Positions 37,116-49,207 of a DNA stretch of 64,000 nt are shown here, one piece after another. Origin of the DNA: Lactarius indigo (Eukaryota; Basidiomycota; Agaricomycetes; Russulales; Russulaceae); the NCBI GenBank assembly GCA_025766275.1, contig JAFKAC010000090.1:124001-188000 (forward strand), written 5' to 3'. Position 1 is the first letter of the stretch. Each line of letters begins with the position of its first letter. Made by a program: the position numbers and the translations under genes. The notes under the pieces were generated by a model. It ran no database searches and had not been told where the DNA came from. It saw nothing but the letters and a program-made list of their open reading frames with translations.

Positions 37116-39550
37116 AGTCAAAGTTAGAGTAGATCCCGGCCGGCTGCCTGTACGAATCTTTAAGAGAGGTGGTCAAACGTCACAGTTGAAGAGGACGGCG
37201 AGAATCAGAACAAGAGCACCCACACTGGCAGTTAACCGACGATGCGAAGGCCGACGCGGCGCGCTCGCTCATCGGAGCGCCCATTTCAGGGCCAGTCAAA
37301 GAATGATCGTCGTGCACTCCTGGCAGGATTGGGGAAATTTAGACACTGGGCGCTCGGCGCTCAGGCCGTATTTTTAGCACATACACGTAATTGGCATGGA
37401 CTGGCAGCATTTGTGGCTCCTGCCAGTGCGAATCACATCCGCCAACTCAAATACGCCTATAATTTACCCCACACATCAAAGCTTCAATCACTAACGCAAC
37501 AAATCGACCTCACAGTGAGCTGGCTTGATGTTCATGTTGATCGAATTATTCTTCCGTCATCACATCTGTGTTTTTAGCCGAGAGCCAGGTCCTGCAGATA
37601 GCCGAACTGGTTCTGGAGTCTAGACCCCTGCTCTCAGCGCCCTCGAACATCACCTACCTAGTCACCTGCCGCACGACTTAAGCAGCTTCACCGATACAGC
37701 TATGGGGAAGCAGTCTTCGAAGGATTGCAAAGCAGCTGAACTTTGAAGCCTGAGGACGGAGATACATTTGCAGTGGTGACTCAGTGGTGAGAATTAAGTT
37801 ACAGTAGACTAGTCAATTTGCTATTACAGTGATAGATGAAGGCGCCTGCAGGCATTTCCAACTTCCACACAACGCATCCACTTCCGTCCGAAAATCCTGA
37901 TCATTCCAGCGATTGCTCGAATCTCTACGACTGAATTAAAGTATGCACTGAAATATATACCATCTTCCTTGTTCTCGGTTTCTACTTGACTGTGGACGAC
38001 CTGGTGTACCAAATACTTCTCATAAATCATAATATCCTATCCCCGAGCTCTACTTACCCTTTAAATCTCCCCAAAAGATTTCCGGATTCCCTATCACAAG
38101 ATCTATCAAATAACCCCCTACAGACGAAGCCTTGAAGGACAAACAGAATCTTCTCCGGTGCTGACGGTGGAAACAACCGCGTTAAGACTTTGCGCTCATG
38201 GGCGAGGACTGGGAAATTGAGTATGCCAACTAGACTAATAAATTGTGCCCTCTGTTCGAGCTGGGAGTTCATCGATGCTCATCGGGTACCAGTTGATCAC
38301 AAGCTTGATGACGATCCTGCTGCGGGCGGACCGGGCCGTGCCTTCCCGAAGGCTGTTGCGGAGCCCTCGGTTGCACGTGGCTTTGAACTTCCAACTCGGA
38401 TACACATGCAACGCGGACACCGTACTTTTCATCTCGTGGTGTCGCCCCCCTTGGTGCCTACTCAGGGCGTGTGCGGCGGTTCGTAGTGGCCGAATCCTAG
38501 AAATGGGCGAAATAGTGCGCTCCGAATGCGACCACGGTATCACCCCGGTCTGGCTACCCGTCCCAATTTTGGGAGTACAGCACGCACCATCGTACTGACC
38601 TGCATCCCTGCCTCTCCTGACAACATCACAACTGCACGCCACCCCAGATGCCGAAGAAGACTGTGTCGGGCTTTACGTGAGGGGGGAGTTTTGTCCGAAT
38701 CTCTGCGATCATCGACGAGTGGCCCTAGATGGTTGGGCAGGTTCGCGAACACTACGGAGGCCGACCATACCAATATGAGCTTTGCTTATCGCCACTGGTA
38801 ATTCTCTCCATTCGCGAACGTATCTGGTTGTGCTTTTGAGGCTGCTCGATCCCGCGCGGAATGTCTCGAGGAAGATGAAGTCTGGAAAGACGACTTCTGC
38901 GTCGGCATTGCGCAAGACTGCGTGAATCCATGGATAGATGCCGCGAGGGCGGAAGATGGTGCAAGGTACGCAAAGCATTCGTGAATTCCACGTCACTAGA
39001 TGAGGCACACATGACGCGTAGTGATGCAGTGATGGGCCATATATCGGGAAAGTGCTCCGACATTGGATCGCGATGCGAGAGGCCACGCCACCCGTACAAG
39101 TATGGCTGGTGTTGTACCTGCTTCAAGGTATACAGCCGACCCTTTTGATCTGGTCCAAGGCGCGCCGAAAGGTGGTCCAGACCCGAAAATGGTCCGTCCA
39201 ACACCAAAGCCAGCACATTTGACCGTTGGTCCACTAATGCCAGTGACCACTAGTGAATTTTACACCGGTAGTCCGCGGCGCCAATTGTATGAAAATGGTA
39301 CCCGGCCAGCCTGAGTGACAGACTTAATTGAGGCATGAACGTTCCCATCTGTCTTGATAACTCGATAACTCAAAATATAGTCGTGCGATGTTTGTTCGTG
39401 ACAAATTGTGATTAGAAATGGCAACACGAAATCAATGTAATAATAGAAGCCATGGGGTGAGAGTACCCGAGCACTGCAAAGACCGGTACTGCACCTACAG
39501 TTCTAATCCACGTGCATCTACGCTGGAGATACATGTTAAACATGATTGAA
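37116..39550. repeat. B-C spacer, partly duplicated
   Basis: 37130-37790 matches the upstream block of copies A and C. 38355-38705 matches the mid-spacer block at 30790-31140. 38710-39300 contains overlapping ORFs on both strands (for example minus 38709-39086) without recognisable domains or a counterpart in the A-B spacer. No chitin synthase fragment was found here. The end just before 39550 resembles the 3' flank of copy D. Confidence 0.5.
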
Positions 39551-42500
39551 CTACTTGGAACTTCCGGCAGTCACGGCTGCGGCAAGCCTGTGAAGGAGTT
39601 GCTCCATGTTTCCCATGCGACTGGTAAGATCTTGGGTAAGGTCATCGAAGCGAGATTGCATGCTATCAAATTGAGATTGCATGTTATCGAAACGAGATTG
39701 CGTGTTATCGAAGCGAGAATGCATGTTATTGAGCTGGTCTTCCAACGAGATCAGACGCCGCTCCGTTGAAGAGAGAGTATCGTCGTCCTTCTCTGGCGCC
39801 AAACAGCGAATGAGATGGTGATCTTCAGTATGCTTCCCAGAGCTTCGCATCAGCTCAGGGACGCCCTCTCTGTCGCACGAATCGCACAGGAATAAGTCGT
39901 CTAAAAGTGTGGAATGTCACATCAGCACATGGGCAAGCAAAGCCGTCTTTGAGACTGACCTTCACATTTGGTGCAATACCAGCATGGGAACGAAAGAAGA
40001 CCCATGCACTTGCCACATAAGGGTAGGTCGCTCTCCTGAGGCTGTGTATTGCCTTGCGAATTCTCGCCACTCGGATCTTGTGAAGTGTCCCCAACGTCAG
40101 TGACTTCAACCGCAGTATCACCGGGGGCATCAGGATCGTCAAATGGCTCGCCGTCACCTAGTCCAGACGGTGTTTCTTCGGGTGTAGGCTCGGGACTCGA
40201 CGAATTCTTCGTATCTGGGTCGCTCTCCTCTCCTTTCTCATCTTTCTCCTCTGATTGCTGGTGGGATTCGGCGATTTTCTTGCAGAGTGTCTGCACTCGT
40301 CCGAACGCCGCAAGTGCCGCGGAATAGACACGACCATATTGGCGATAATGTACAACAGGACGAACTTTTACGAGCCTGTGACTCGGTTCGTGTGGGACTT
40401 TAATGTCTTGGCGATGGGTGATGCGTGCGGTCGTACACTCTTGTGCGGAACAGAGGTCTAGAGCTCCGAAGGTCCTCGTGTTCTTATATTCGCAGTCAAG
40501 ACAGAATAGCCGAGCCCCACCAATGAGGCCTCCACACCAATCACAGAGCGCGTTCCTATAATCTGTGTTATCAGCGGGACAAGAACATGCCAAATACGAA
40601 ACTCACACGTGCACCCACGTATTTGCAAGCGTGCGACTAATTTTGGAGGTATAGAAGCAGGCATCGGCTGCTGTCAGTCGCAGTTTAGCAGCACTGAACA
40701 GTTGATACTCTTCACTGTTTAGTGGTTTCCCAAAGTACAAGTAACGGATCCCCAGGGAGACCACCGCCTCTCGATCCTCCCGACGTCGGGCAAAGTACGA
40801 CCACGACCAACGTTCCCGAAGTACGTCGCTGCGTACAGCAGCGATCGCGAACCCCCACAATGCGCGAGATTTGTTGTCCGAAAGTTCCTTGATACTAGGA
40901 TACACTGTGAGATAGCGAGGTGGGATTCGTCGGAACTCCATCAGTCCATTCGATTTTTCAGCATCTGCAGAAAGGCCCCAGATGCCTGTCAACGCATCGC
41001 GTTCGGCATCGAACCGGCCACTGAAGAAGACAGACCAAGATGAACTTTGATACGTCATCTTCAACTTGACCTCTATGACATCGTTTTCACCTTTGGACCA
41101 AGACCCAGTGATCGTGTAGCGTCCTCTGTTAGACCAGGCGTCCGCTTTTAATCCGTACTCCCCTTCGGCGGGCTCGAGGACAAACGTCATCATTGTGTCG
41201 ACTCCGACGGTTTCTCGGATACCGTCACTCTCGTAAAAGTAACCGTGCCAGTGTCCCAAACTGAAAAACACAGATAAAAGAGTCAAAACAGAGGCAAACA
41301 AAATAGAAGTGGAGAGCGTACATGTCCTTTAATGGGGGCTCAACATCGCCATAGTTTGGAATGTCGTCGATCGAATGTCCGTCATAGACCCAGCCATCAA
41401 GGGTTAGCTCGTCCTTATGCTCACACTTCAAAATCTCCTCCAGTTTGACGTTTGTATCTTCGTTGGCATCATCGTATGGTATGATTCGCGGGTCGAGATT
41501 CCGGACATATTCCGCAGACCACAATTCATTCTGGTTATGAAGATACTTAAACTGTACTTGCGTCAAGAGGAGGAACGTCCCAGCAAAGAAAGCGGTGACT
41601 AACGATGCCATAAGCGAAATTCTGGAACTGCTTTTCGGGATTATGTTTTTGCTGAGTGAATATGTCTGTGTGGATTGACCGTCTCTGTGCTGCCAAGCAA
41701 GATAACGAAAATGAGGGCGACGTACTTGTGAGGTCATTCATACGCTGATAGGCGACAACGTTCACGTTATAAATGCTGTCTCGACCTGAACCAAGCTCAT
41801 GCGGATCCAACACCTTGACCCGCATGGCCCGCATAATCTCGTAGTGCCGCTTCATCAGCAAGTAGATTAGAGGGAAGATCGTCTGCAGAACACGATTAAG
41901 ACAAGCGAGTTGGTGAATGTGCTGCCTCGCACCAACCTTCTCAATGCGGCCCACGCCTGTAATAAGTGTGAGGGTATCTGTGCCATCGATAATGTAGTCT
42001 ACAGCTTTCAGATTGGTGCTAAGTCGAGCCTCCTCTGCTTCCAGATGCGATTTGAATCTATCATAAGTATTTGGACCAGGTTCCGGTTGAAGCGGCGTCA
42101 CCGCAGCGGTCAGCGTGTGAACGGCCTCCCAAACGAAGCGGAAGTAGTCGTCGAAAGCCCGCCGGTTGGGAGGGAGCACTTCGGCGCGAATTCCATCCAT
42201 CTTAGCAAGTAATTCCTCGATCTTGTTGGCATAGTCAATGATAGACGCCCTATATCCTATTCGATATTCAACAGAGGACTCTGATGACGCGACGGACACA
42301 TCTCACCAACTGCCCAGAAAGCTACCCAGTGAGGCAAGCTGCGACTCATAAGATGACATCCACTCGGTTCTACAGCGAGACTGACCTCCAGTCTGCTGGC
42401 CGGGAACCAGTAAATCGATTCATTTCTGAGATTGTGATGAACCCTGATGCGTCATCATCAAAAGCCTCCGAAATAGGCTGCAGACGCGTCACATCGACAA

Positions 42501-44470
42501 ACTTAATTGCCCACGCATCCGGGTTCTGTGAGCCACTCATTGATCCAGTACCCATTCCGGGAACACTATCAGTTTCCATGGCGAGCTTCTCGAGGTAATG
42601 GTCCCGAAGAGCAAGAACAAAATGTCGCGCTTTGACGTTCCCGCGCCAGCCCTAAACACTCGATCAATCTCAAAAGTTTTATACCATACCACTATAGCTA
42701 CCATTTCGGTCCAAATCTCGTAGATTGTCTAGAGAGAACGCTGACCAGTAATTACGCGTTCAGTGAAAGGTAGAAAAAAAAACACATACACGGTCACGAA
42801 TTCGATCGTGTGGGCCACCCTTCATCTCTTGGATCACCCGGTCGCTCTCCCGTTTCACCACGAACGTTAGCTCGTCGATGATCTGGCGCTTCTGCGCTTC
42901 GAACTTGCGGAAATAAACAACCTGATTCTTTTCCACCGCAGCGTCAGGATCCTCGAAAATGTCTGTCCTGAGAGCGTCCGCGTTTGGATTCGCATCACTA
43001 GCCTTCGCCCGAGGTGCCCGATGCCCTTCCGCGCTAGATACGCTTGAAGCTTTGCTTGCAGTTTTCTCTAGCTCGAGTAACATCTTGTCGTTGTTCCTGA
43101 GCGCCTTCACGCCGCCACTTGCGGCAACAGTCGCTGCAAGTTGTTTCTGCTCAGGGCTAATCAGTTGCTCAAACATAGCTTTCAGCACGTCCATCCTGTA
43201 TCGCGATTTAGCACATAATTTGATAGAGTGCGTGGATATTCTAACTTTTCATCCAGTGCTCTCGTCGCATCACCAATGACATCGAGCTTGGCATTGGCCT
43301 TATCCACACCCTGACCTGTGTGAATCGACAACTCGAACTCGAATTCCTGTCGTCGCTTCGAAAACAGTGTCACCCAGCTCAGCAATTTGTCATCCCAGAC
43401 CGGTCCTAGGAACACCTTTGCCAAAAGCTTCTTCTTTGCGTACGTGTCGCACACATTAGAGCACAGCTTGATGTCGTCCGCGGTACGCTCTACAAGACTC
43501 TTCAAGCGGTCCTCGATGCTCCTGCCGTCGGGTGCGACCAGCTTGTCATTTTGCACGTCTCTGAGCCTGAAAGTCTATAAGTATGGCACGGTATAGTGGG
43601 TAAATACTCGCACGCACAGGAGTAACACGCCCATCATATCTTTCATCTCGACATAGAGCGCGATTATCTTTTTTTCATTGTCACGACGCTTCTGCTCCAG
43701 GGTGTAGACAGCCGTGAATGCCAGGACAACGACTATGATTCTCGGTCACCATGGATGAACTCTGATGATAGTGTAGACATACCACCGACGAAGGGATGCA
43801 AGGCCTTGAGTTCATCCAAAGCGTTCATGAGAACAGGCATACCATCGAAAAAGTGGTCTATTCCCTCTTTTACGGCTTTGCCAATCTCAGTCTGCCCAAC
43901 GGCACTTGCCGCTGCGGTGATTAATGGTGTGAACGGTGCAGCGTTGCTTTGTGCGGCAGCAACGGCGTCGCCTAGAGACTGGAATCAAAATACTGTTCGG
44001 CCAGCGAAGATTCCACTCGCACCAAGAACGTCGAGACTCCGATCTACGCTAACACCTTTCGGACCGTCCTTTACCTCATCCCACGTGGCGGCCAACAGGT
44101 CTGGCACAGGGCTGATAGTTGGTATCATTTCGGTGGAAGGCAGCATAGTTAGGTTGACAAAGACATCAGGAGCAACGGGAAGAGGCATCGGAGTGGGCAT
44201 TTCACGTATAGCAGAGTCGGGTGTGGGACTTTCGACCTTTGGCATTACGGGGAGTGCGGGTTTGATCGGCGGAGACGAGCTGGCACGACCGACAGTGGAC
44301 GCTGCCTTCCTCCTCCAAGGGCGAGGAAATGTCAGAGTTGGCTCGGTTTTTCTTCGACGCTGGAGTAATGTATCTTGGTTTTCAGATAAAGGGTCGCTTG
44401 CTACATCAGCGGATGCAGGACGTGCGAGGCTCTGTTGGCTAGACTTCCTTAATAGACTAAAGAAAGGCAT
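39551..44470 (-). CDS. Array gene copy C: mosaic EF-hand / double ZZ-like protein
   Basis: Same architecture; start MPFFSLLRKSSQQSLARP at 44470. The N-terminal half (upstream block, Pro-rich exon 1, helical exons, EF-hand exon DDDASGFITISE) is closest to A and B, with nearly identical introns. The C-terminal half is closer to D: finger 1 CDWCGGLIGGARLFCLDCEY, finger 2 CGKCMGLLSFPCWYC, and a coiled coil of the QSRFDDLTQDLTSR type. The switch suggests recombination between paralogs. The coiled coil is lengthened by four 7-residue repeats (39643-39726). The beta-rich domain opens LGHWHGYFYESDGIRETVG. No stop or frameshift seen. Confidence 0.74.
39643..39726 (-). repeat. 21-bp (7-residue) tandem repeat in coiled coil of copy C
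   Basis: Four imperfect units encode HSRFDNT/QSRFDNM/QSQFDSM/QSRFDDL. Copies D and E have a single QSRFDD unit. A 7-residue period matches a coiled-coil heptad, so the helix is extended without loss of register. Confidence 0.8.
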
Positions 44471-44845
44471 GGTAGCTGAGTCCAAATCCCAGCTGGCTGT
44501 TGGAAAGGTGTCTCCGAGACAGGCTTCGAGGGTTTTTTAAACGTCACAGTTAGAAGAGGACAGTGAGGGTCAGAACAAGGGGAGACGACCTGCAGTTGAC
44601 AGGTGATGCGAGGAGCTGGGGGCGCCCATGCTTCGGGGCGCCCATTTCAGGCCCAATCAAGGAGTGATTGTCGTCCAGGATTGGGGTATTGTCATAGGTG
44701 TTCAGCGCTCAGCCCCAGGTCATTGTGTCATATTGTTGAATAATAGTACAGCAACGGCCAAAATATCACTGGGATGGACCGGCACTTGTGTCCCCTGCAA
44801 ATATATCACGTCTGCTAAGTCGCGAAACGTATTCTTGAATCGGGT
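44471..44845. repeat. Left half of the upstream block of copy C
   Basis: Matches 29150-29500 upstream of A (CGCCCATTTCAGG, GATTGTCGT.CAGGATTGGGG). The match stops at the MITE and resumes near 48110, so about 3.2 kb has been inserted into this spacer. Confidence 0.6.
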
Positions 44846-45580
44846 TACTATCACGTACGGGCTATTGCAAATGCACAACCTTGTGCAAATCTCAGAGATT
44901 GGGATAGATCTCTGCTTTCCCGACATCCTTTGAGCCCAAAAAAATTACACTATATACAGTGGGTTGTGTAGATACAGGATCAGAAAAAAAGGGGGGAATC
45001 AATTGGTGAATGCGAAGGGAAAGTAAACAAAAAAGTCGGGAGGTCATTTTTGAGAGGTTTCTGTGCATGCAGATCCCAACGATCTTCCAGAAAAAAATTA
45101 AATCTGCCAAGCTAGGGTGTTAGGGCATATAAAGAAGACTTTCCATGACAATTTTGGACTCACCAGGCTGATGCGATCAAGTTGTGGAAGGGAAAGACAC
45201 AAAAAATGTCCCAGAGGGTGACACAGACGTGATGCAAATTCAAACTCCTTTTGAAGACGAGTCGGCATTCTCGGGAATGGAAGGATTACCGGAGCGGTGA
45301 CCCATTCATGCTCAGGCGCTCAGACATGGCAAGGACTGCTTACCCGCTTGCCGTATGCTGCCGATGGTGTGACTAGGTGTGACAAAAAGTTGCAGATGTG
45401 CATGCAAACTTGGATGTATTCCGAACCCTCAAATAAAATGGAAACAAATATGAAAAAATCTTCAGAGGATGTAAAATACCATTGGATATGAGTATGTACA
45501 ATTTTTAGTAGCTATGACGAGTTGTTGAGACTCCAGAACCAATTTGGTGTTTTTTTTGCAATAGCCCGTACGTGATAGTA
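44846..45580. mobile_element. MITE-like element with 26-bp perfect TIRs, TA ends
   Basis: TACTATCACGTACGGGCTAT continued to 26 bp (44846-44871) recurs as an exact reverse complement at 45555-45580. The outermost TA on each side fits a TA target duplication of the Tc1/mariner/pogo type; a longer duplication was not found. The 735-bp span has no transposase-sized ORF, so it would be non-autonomous. An internal short palindrome is CACTATATACAGTG near 44949. It sits ~40 bp upstream of the TATA box of the decayed gene at 45697. Confidence 0.7.
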
Positions 45581-45616
45581 GTACAACATTGTGATAGGCC
45601 CTTTGTTTGTACTTGA

Positions 45617-45623
45617 TATAAAA
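45617..45623 (+). promoter_or_regulatory. TATA box of the decayed trypsin-fold gene
   Basis: TATAAAA lies 80 bp upstream of the ATG at 45697, and 37 bp upstream of an out-of-frame ATG at 45654. A pyrimidine-rich stretch follows, as expected around a start site. Confidence 0.5.
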
Positions 45624-45696
45624 GGAGACCTGTCACTCTGCCCCCTATGACTAATGTCTGTCACTAATCACCACTGTGACGCATTGTCATGTGAGC

Positions 45697-47361
45697 ATGG
45701 GGACCCGCCTCACTGACAACGACCCCAACACCTACAGCGACTTCTATGGCAGCGGCACTCCCTGTATCTTCAAGTCTGGCCCTGACTGGCACGTCCGCAA
45801 GGGCCCTCAGGCCTGAAGCATCGAACGTGAGGCTCGCCCGGTCTACCGTCACGCCATTGGGCCTACTTGGCTCTCGATCGGCAAGCGCATCTACCACGGC
45901 CTCGACTCCTTGGCGTAAAGTGGACGTCCATCAACCCCCTCGCCTACGCTGACGCTGGGAGGCCAAACCCTCTCCATCGGTGTGAAGCCCTACTCCCTCC
46001 TCTACGATGCCGCCGCTGCCGTCGTCAAGAACATCCTCGCCGAAGCTGGCTTCCCCGCCATCGAAGTGGCCTTTGTTGAGTCGGTAGTCACTCGTTCCGT
46101 CGCTGCCGGCTCCAAGCTCCTCTCATTCGACCCCCTCTTCAACGGCGTCCCCGACCTGCGAAAGCCCTTTACCGCCACTCTCGGTCTCTCCATCGCACCC
46201 CTCAAGTACCCCCACTTCGAGGGCACAGCCGCTCTCTACTTCCGCCTTGACAAAGACAACAAGCGTACTGCTATGCTAACCTGCGCCCACGTCGCCCGTC
46301 CCCCTCCTGTCTACGCCAACACGGGCATGACGCGTAGGAACACAAGCCAGGTTCGTGAGGAAATCGTCGCGCTCGGGAACGGGGGCTACAACAACGCCGT
46401 TAAGGCTATGATGAGCACCATTGCCGACCTCTTCCTCTGCATTGACGCCTGGAACGACGCGCTTGGCAGGCTGGGGGAGCCTGTCGAGGGAGAAAACATT
46501 GAGGTCACCGAGAGCCGCGAGGAGCACGTGGAGTTGGTGGTGAAAGCGACGAGGAAGATTGAGAAGGTGAACGCGATTCACGACGAGGTCAAAGCGCCGT
46601 GCCACCCCTGACCAGCGCGTCATTGGCTTCGTGCTTCACTCCGAGAAGATCGAGGTCTCGGTCGAGCCCTACAGTTTCACCAAAGACTGGGCCCTGATAG
46701 AGCTGTACGACGAGAAGATAGATTGGCCTCCTTTCAAGGGAAACAAGGTTTACGTCGGTACGTCTTTTTCCATATCTGTCTCCACCCTGTCTCCATCTCT
46801 CGTCGCGTTTTCCAACTCCCGTCTTGTCTTCAGTCTTAGGTGACTTACTTTTCTTTCCTCCGCAGGTGGTAACCTCTCGATCGCTGACTTTGGCAACACA
46901 ATGTTCCCTCAGCGCGTCGATCGAGCGAACTACCAGTACCCCCCGGATGGTCTTCCCAGGCCTACGGCGTCGTTCAGGACGACGAGATCCGCGACCCCCA
47001 GCACCTCGACGCCCATGGTGAGAAGTGTCTACTCGTCGTGAAGAATGGGTCGACCACAAGGACCACTGTCGGTCGCACCAACGGTCTCGAGTCCTTCACC
47101 CGCATTTACGATGACCACGGCATTGAGCATACCTCCATCGAGATCGCCGTTTTGCCCTACAAGACGCGCCGCAAGTTTTCCGGTGCTGGTGACTCCGAGA
47201 CCATCGTCCTCGCCAGGGATGGTCGCATCCTCGGAATCCTCACCGGCAGCGCAGGCCCTATCGATGAGACCGACATTACGTACTTCATCCCCTACTGGTG
47301 GATTGAGCAGCAGACCAAGGCCAAGTACCCCGACTGCTTCCTCTACGATGTCGGTCAGTAG
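45697..47361 (+). pseudogene. Decayed gene for a trypsin-like-fold protein
   Basis: Reads MGTRLTDNDPNTYSDFYG, then TGA after KGPQA, then continues in frame (REARPVYRHAIGPTWLS). At least four one-base frame changes follow: near 45910, near 45960, near 46590 (before TPDQRVIGFVLHSEKI) and near 46955 (QAYGVVQDDEIRD). An intact intron (GTACGT..GCAG, about 46758-46865) lies between. The remaining protein shows serine-protease-like marks in order: LTCAHV (His), DWALIEL (Asp), GDSE (Ser) and GRILGILTG, ending YFIPYWWIEQ. It resembles an uncharacterised Agaricomycete family; protease activity is inference. Coding is GC-rich and otherwise well kept, so decay is recent or the indels are assembly errors in homopolymers. 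Confidence 0.75.
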
Positions 47362-49207
47362 GTATGTCGCGAGCTCGACGAGCAGCGTACCTTTCCCCTC
47401 TCTCCTTCCCCCCCTTTCCGTCGCGGTCGTTCTATCTATTAGCTCATTGTCGATGCCGACGTCGTGGTTCGCTGTTTAGGTTCATCTTTTTTTTCTCTTT
47501 TCACCTTTAACTAACATTGTTTATCCTCGATATATAGGGGACCTCTCAAGACTCGTTGACTTTATCGTGTAGGTCCTGGACTACCCTGTTCGATCTTAGT
47601 CAGCCCTCGTACGGTATCGCGTATTTCTGCATCTCAAATATTCGCTGCGTAGCTTATGTGTCGTCTCAATATACTATTACTATCGTATCTCGCCTCCCCC
47701 ATCTACTCCATCCGCGCTCTGTGCTCATCCCTCATCCCTCATCTAACCCCCCAATCCGTCGTTTACGTCTTGTGTGTACTTTTACTTTGAAACGAACAAT
47801 GTTCACGTATGTCGTGCTTATAACTTGGGTGTGTGCATGCGATGAAGATCGATACCAAAAGGTAAAGTTAAACGTGGGCACTTGTTGCTCTCGTGCTCCG
47901 GTGCTGAGTCGTGCTTTGTGACTCTTTGATTTCTCTTGTGTCCTTGCTCACCGACTTCAAGATGGCGACTAAAAGTCCATGTCAATCAGCTCCGTCTTTC
48001 AACTTCGTCTAGTAAATGTAAGTACCATCGTCTGGGGGAATTCGGGATACAGAAACTGTCTCGATCCACGTTCAAGGTCTTGGGTACGGCTCCGTCACCG
48101 TTATTGACTCAACGACCCGGCGTCATCACGTGGGTGTTTTTCGCCGAGAGCCAGGTACAGTACTGCAGATCGCCGAACTGGTTCCCCGTTCCGGGGCCTG
48201 TGTGCCCTTGGAAGCGTGCTTGGCGCGTAACTTGACACCGGCTTCACCAATAGAACCGTGGGACGGCGGTCTTCGAAGGATTACAAAGTTACTGAACTTT
48301 GAAGTGAAGCTTGTATATAGCTTGACAGCGGTTTTCATAACGATAGATACCTTGCGACAAATTTTCACACACAGTGGGGTTCCTCGGCAACCGTGCCGAG
48401 TTTTCTTACTATAAAAATAATTATATTAATTAAAAAGTAAATCTGTTGCGACGCCAGCAAAAGCTGACAACTGATTCCATAACCTCAATACTGCATGATA
48501 ACCCAATTTCCGAAGAGTTTTCCCTCGACTTAAGTATGAACCCCGCTCTGGGGTTTTGGGAGTCCGCCTGTGTATCCAAAATGGAAGGTATCTATCGTTA
48601 TGAAAACCGCTGGAATACGGTGATGCATTGGCAGTGGTGACCCAGTGAAGGGAATTAGTTGGATACCTCGGCATAACGCTGTAAATTGAAATGCTGGGTC
48701 TGAGTCGGGTGCTCCTACATAGTGTGTATCCTTGTGCGTAACACTGAGGCTGGCAACGGGATCTTAGCCCAGAGATGGACCACATGTTCTGTGCATGTTC
48801 TGCGTGCATGGTGTCAGATACCAAACTCAGCACTGGCAGTGGGTTGATTAATGGTCACTCGCGATAGGTTCTCTCCATTTTCCACAGTCCACGACGCCAG
48901 CTGCATGCAAGGCTGCGACATGACAATATTGCCGCCTAGCTAGTGACAGAACTGATTTATTCGAATTGAAGTGAGCAATTCGGACCACCTTTTCTTGCAC
49001 CCTTTTTCTTAGATTTTCTAAAACAGCAGATAATAAATACAAGCGAGATATGTTTGTTCGTAGCCATCGAGATCAGAACTTACGACACAAAATCACAAAA
49101 ATAGAAAGTAGAGGCGGGAGAATTGTTCGCTGAACGCTGCAACGACTGGCACAATAGCTACCATCTTAGCTATCCACGCTGGAGACGATATGTAAGGAAG
49201 TATTTAA
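47362..49207. repeat. Spacer with right half of the copy-C upstream block and 3' flank of copy D
   Basis: 47362-48100 is the 3' region of the decayed gene and has no array homology. About 48110-48310 matches 29620-29810 and 37570-37750 (GCCGAACTGGTTC, GTCTTCGAAGGATTACAAAG), completing the split upstream block of copy C. 48320-49207 has no gene recognised; its end resembles the 3' flank of copy C. Confidence 0.5.

Noticed and set aside
38235..39234. Overlapping ORFs in the B-C spacer as a gene
   Set aside because: Part lies in a repeat shared with the A-B spacer where the frame is not kept; no domain or splice pattern.
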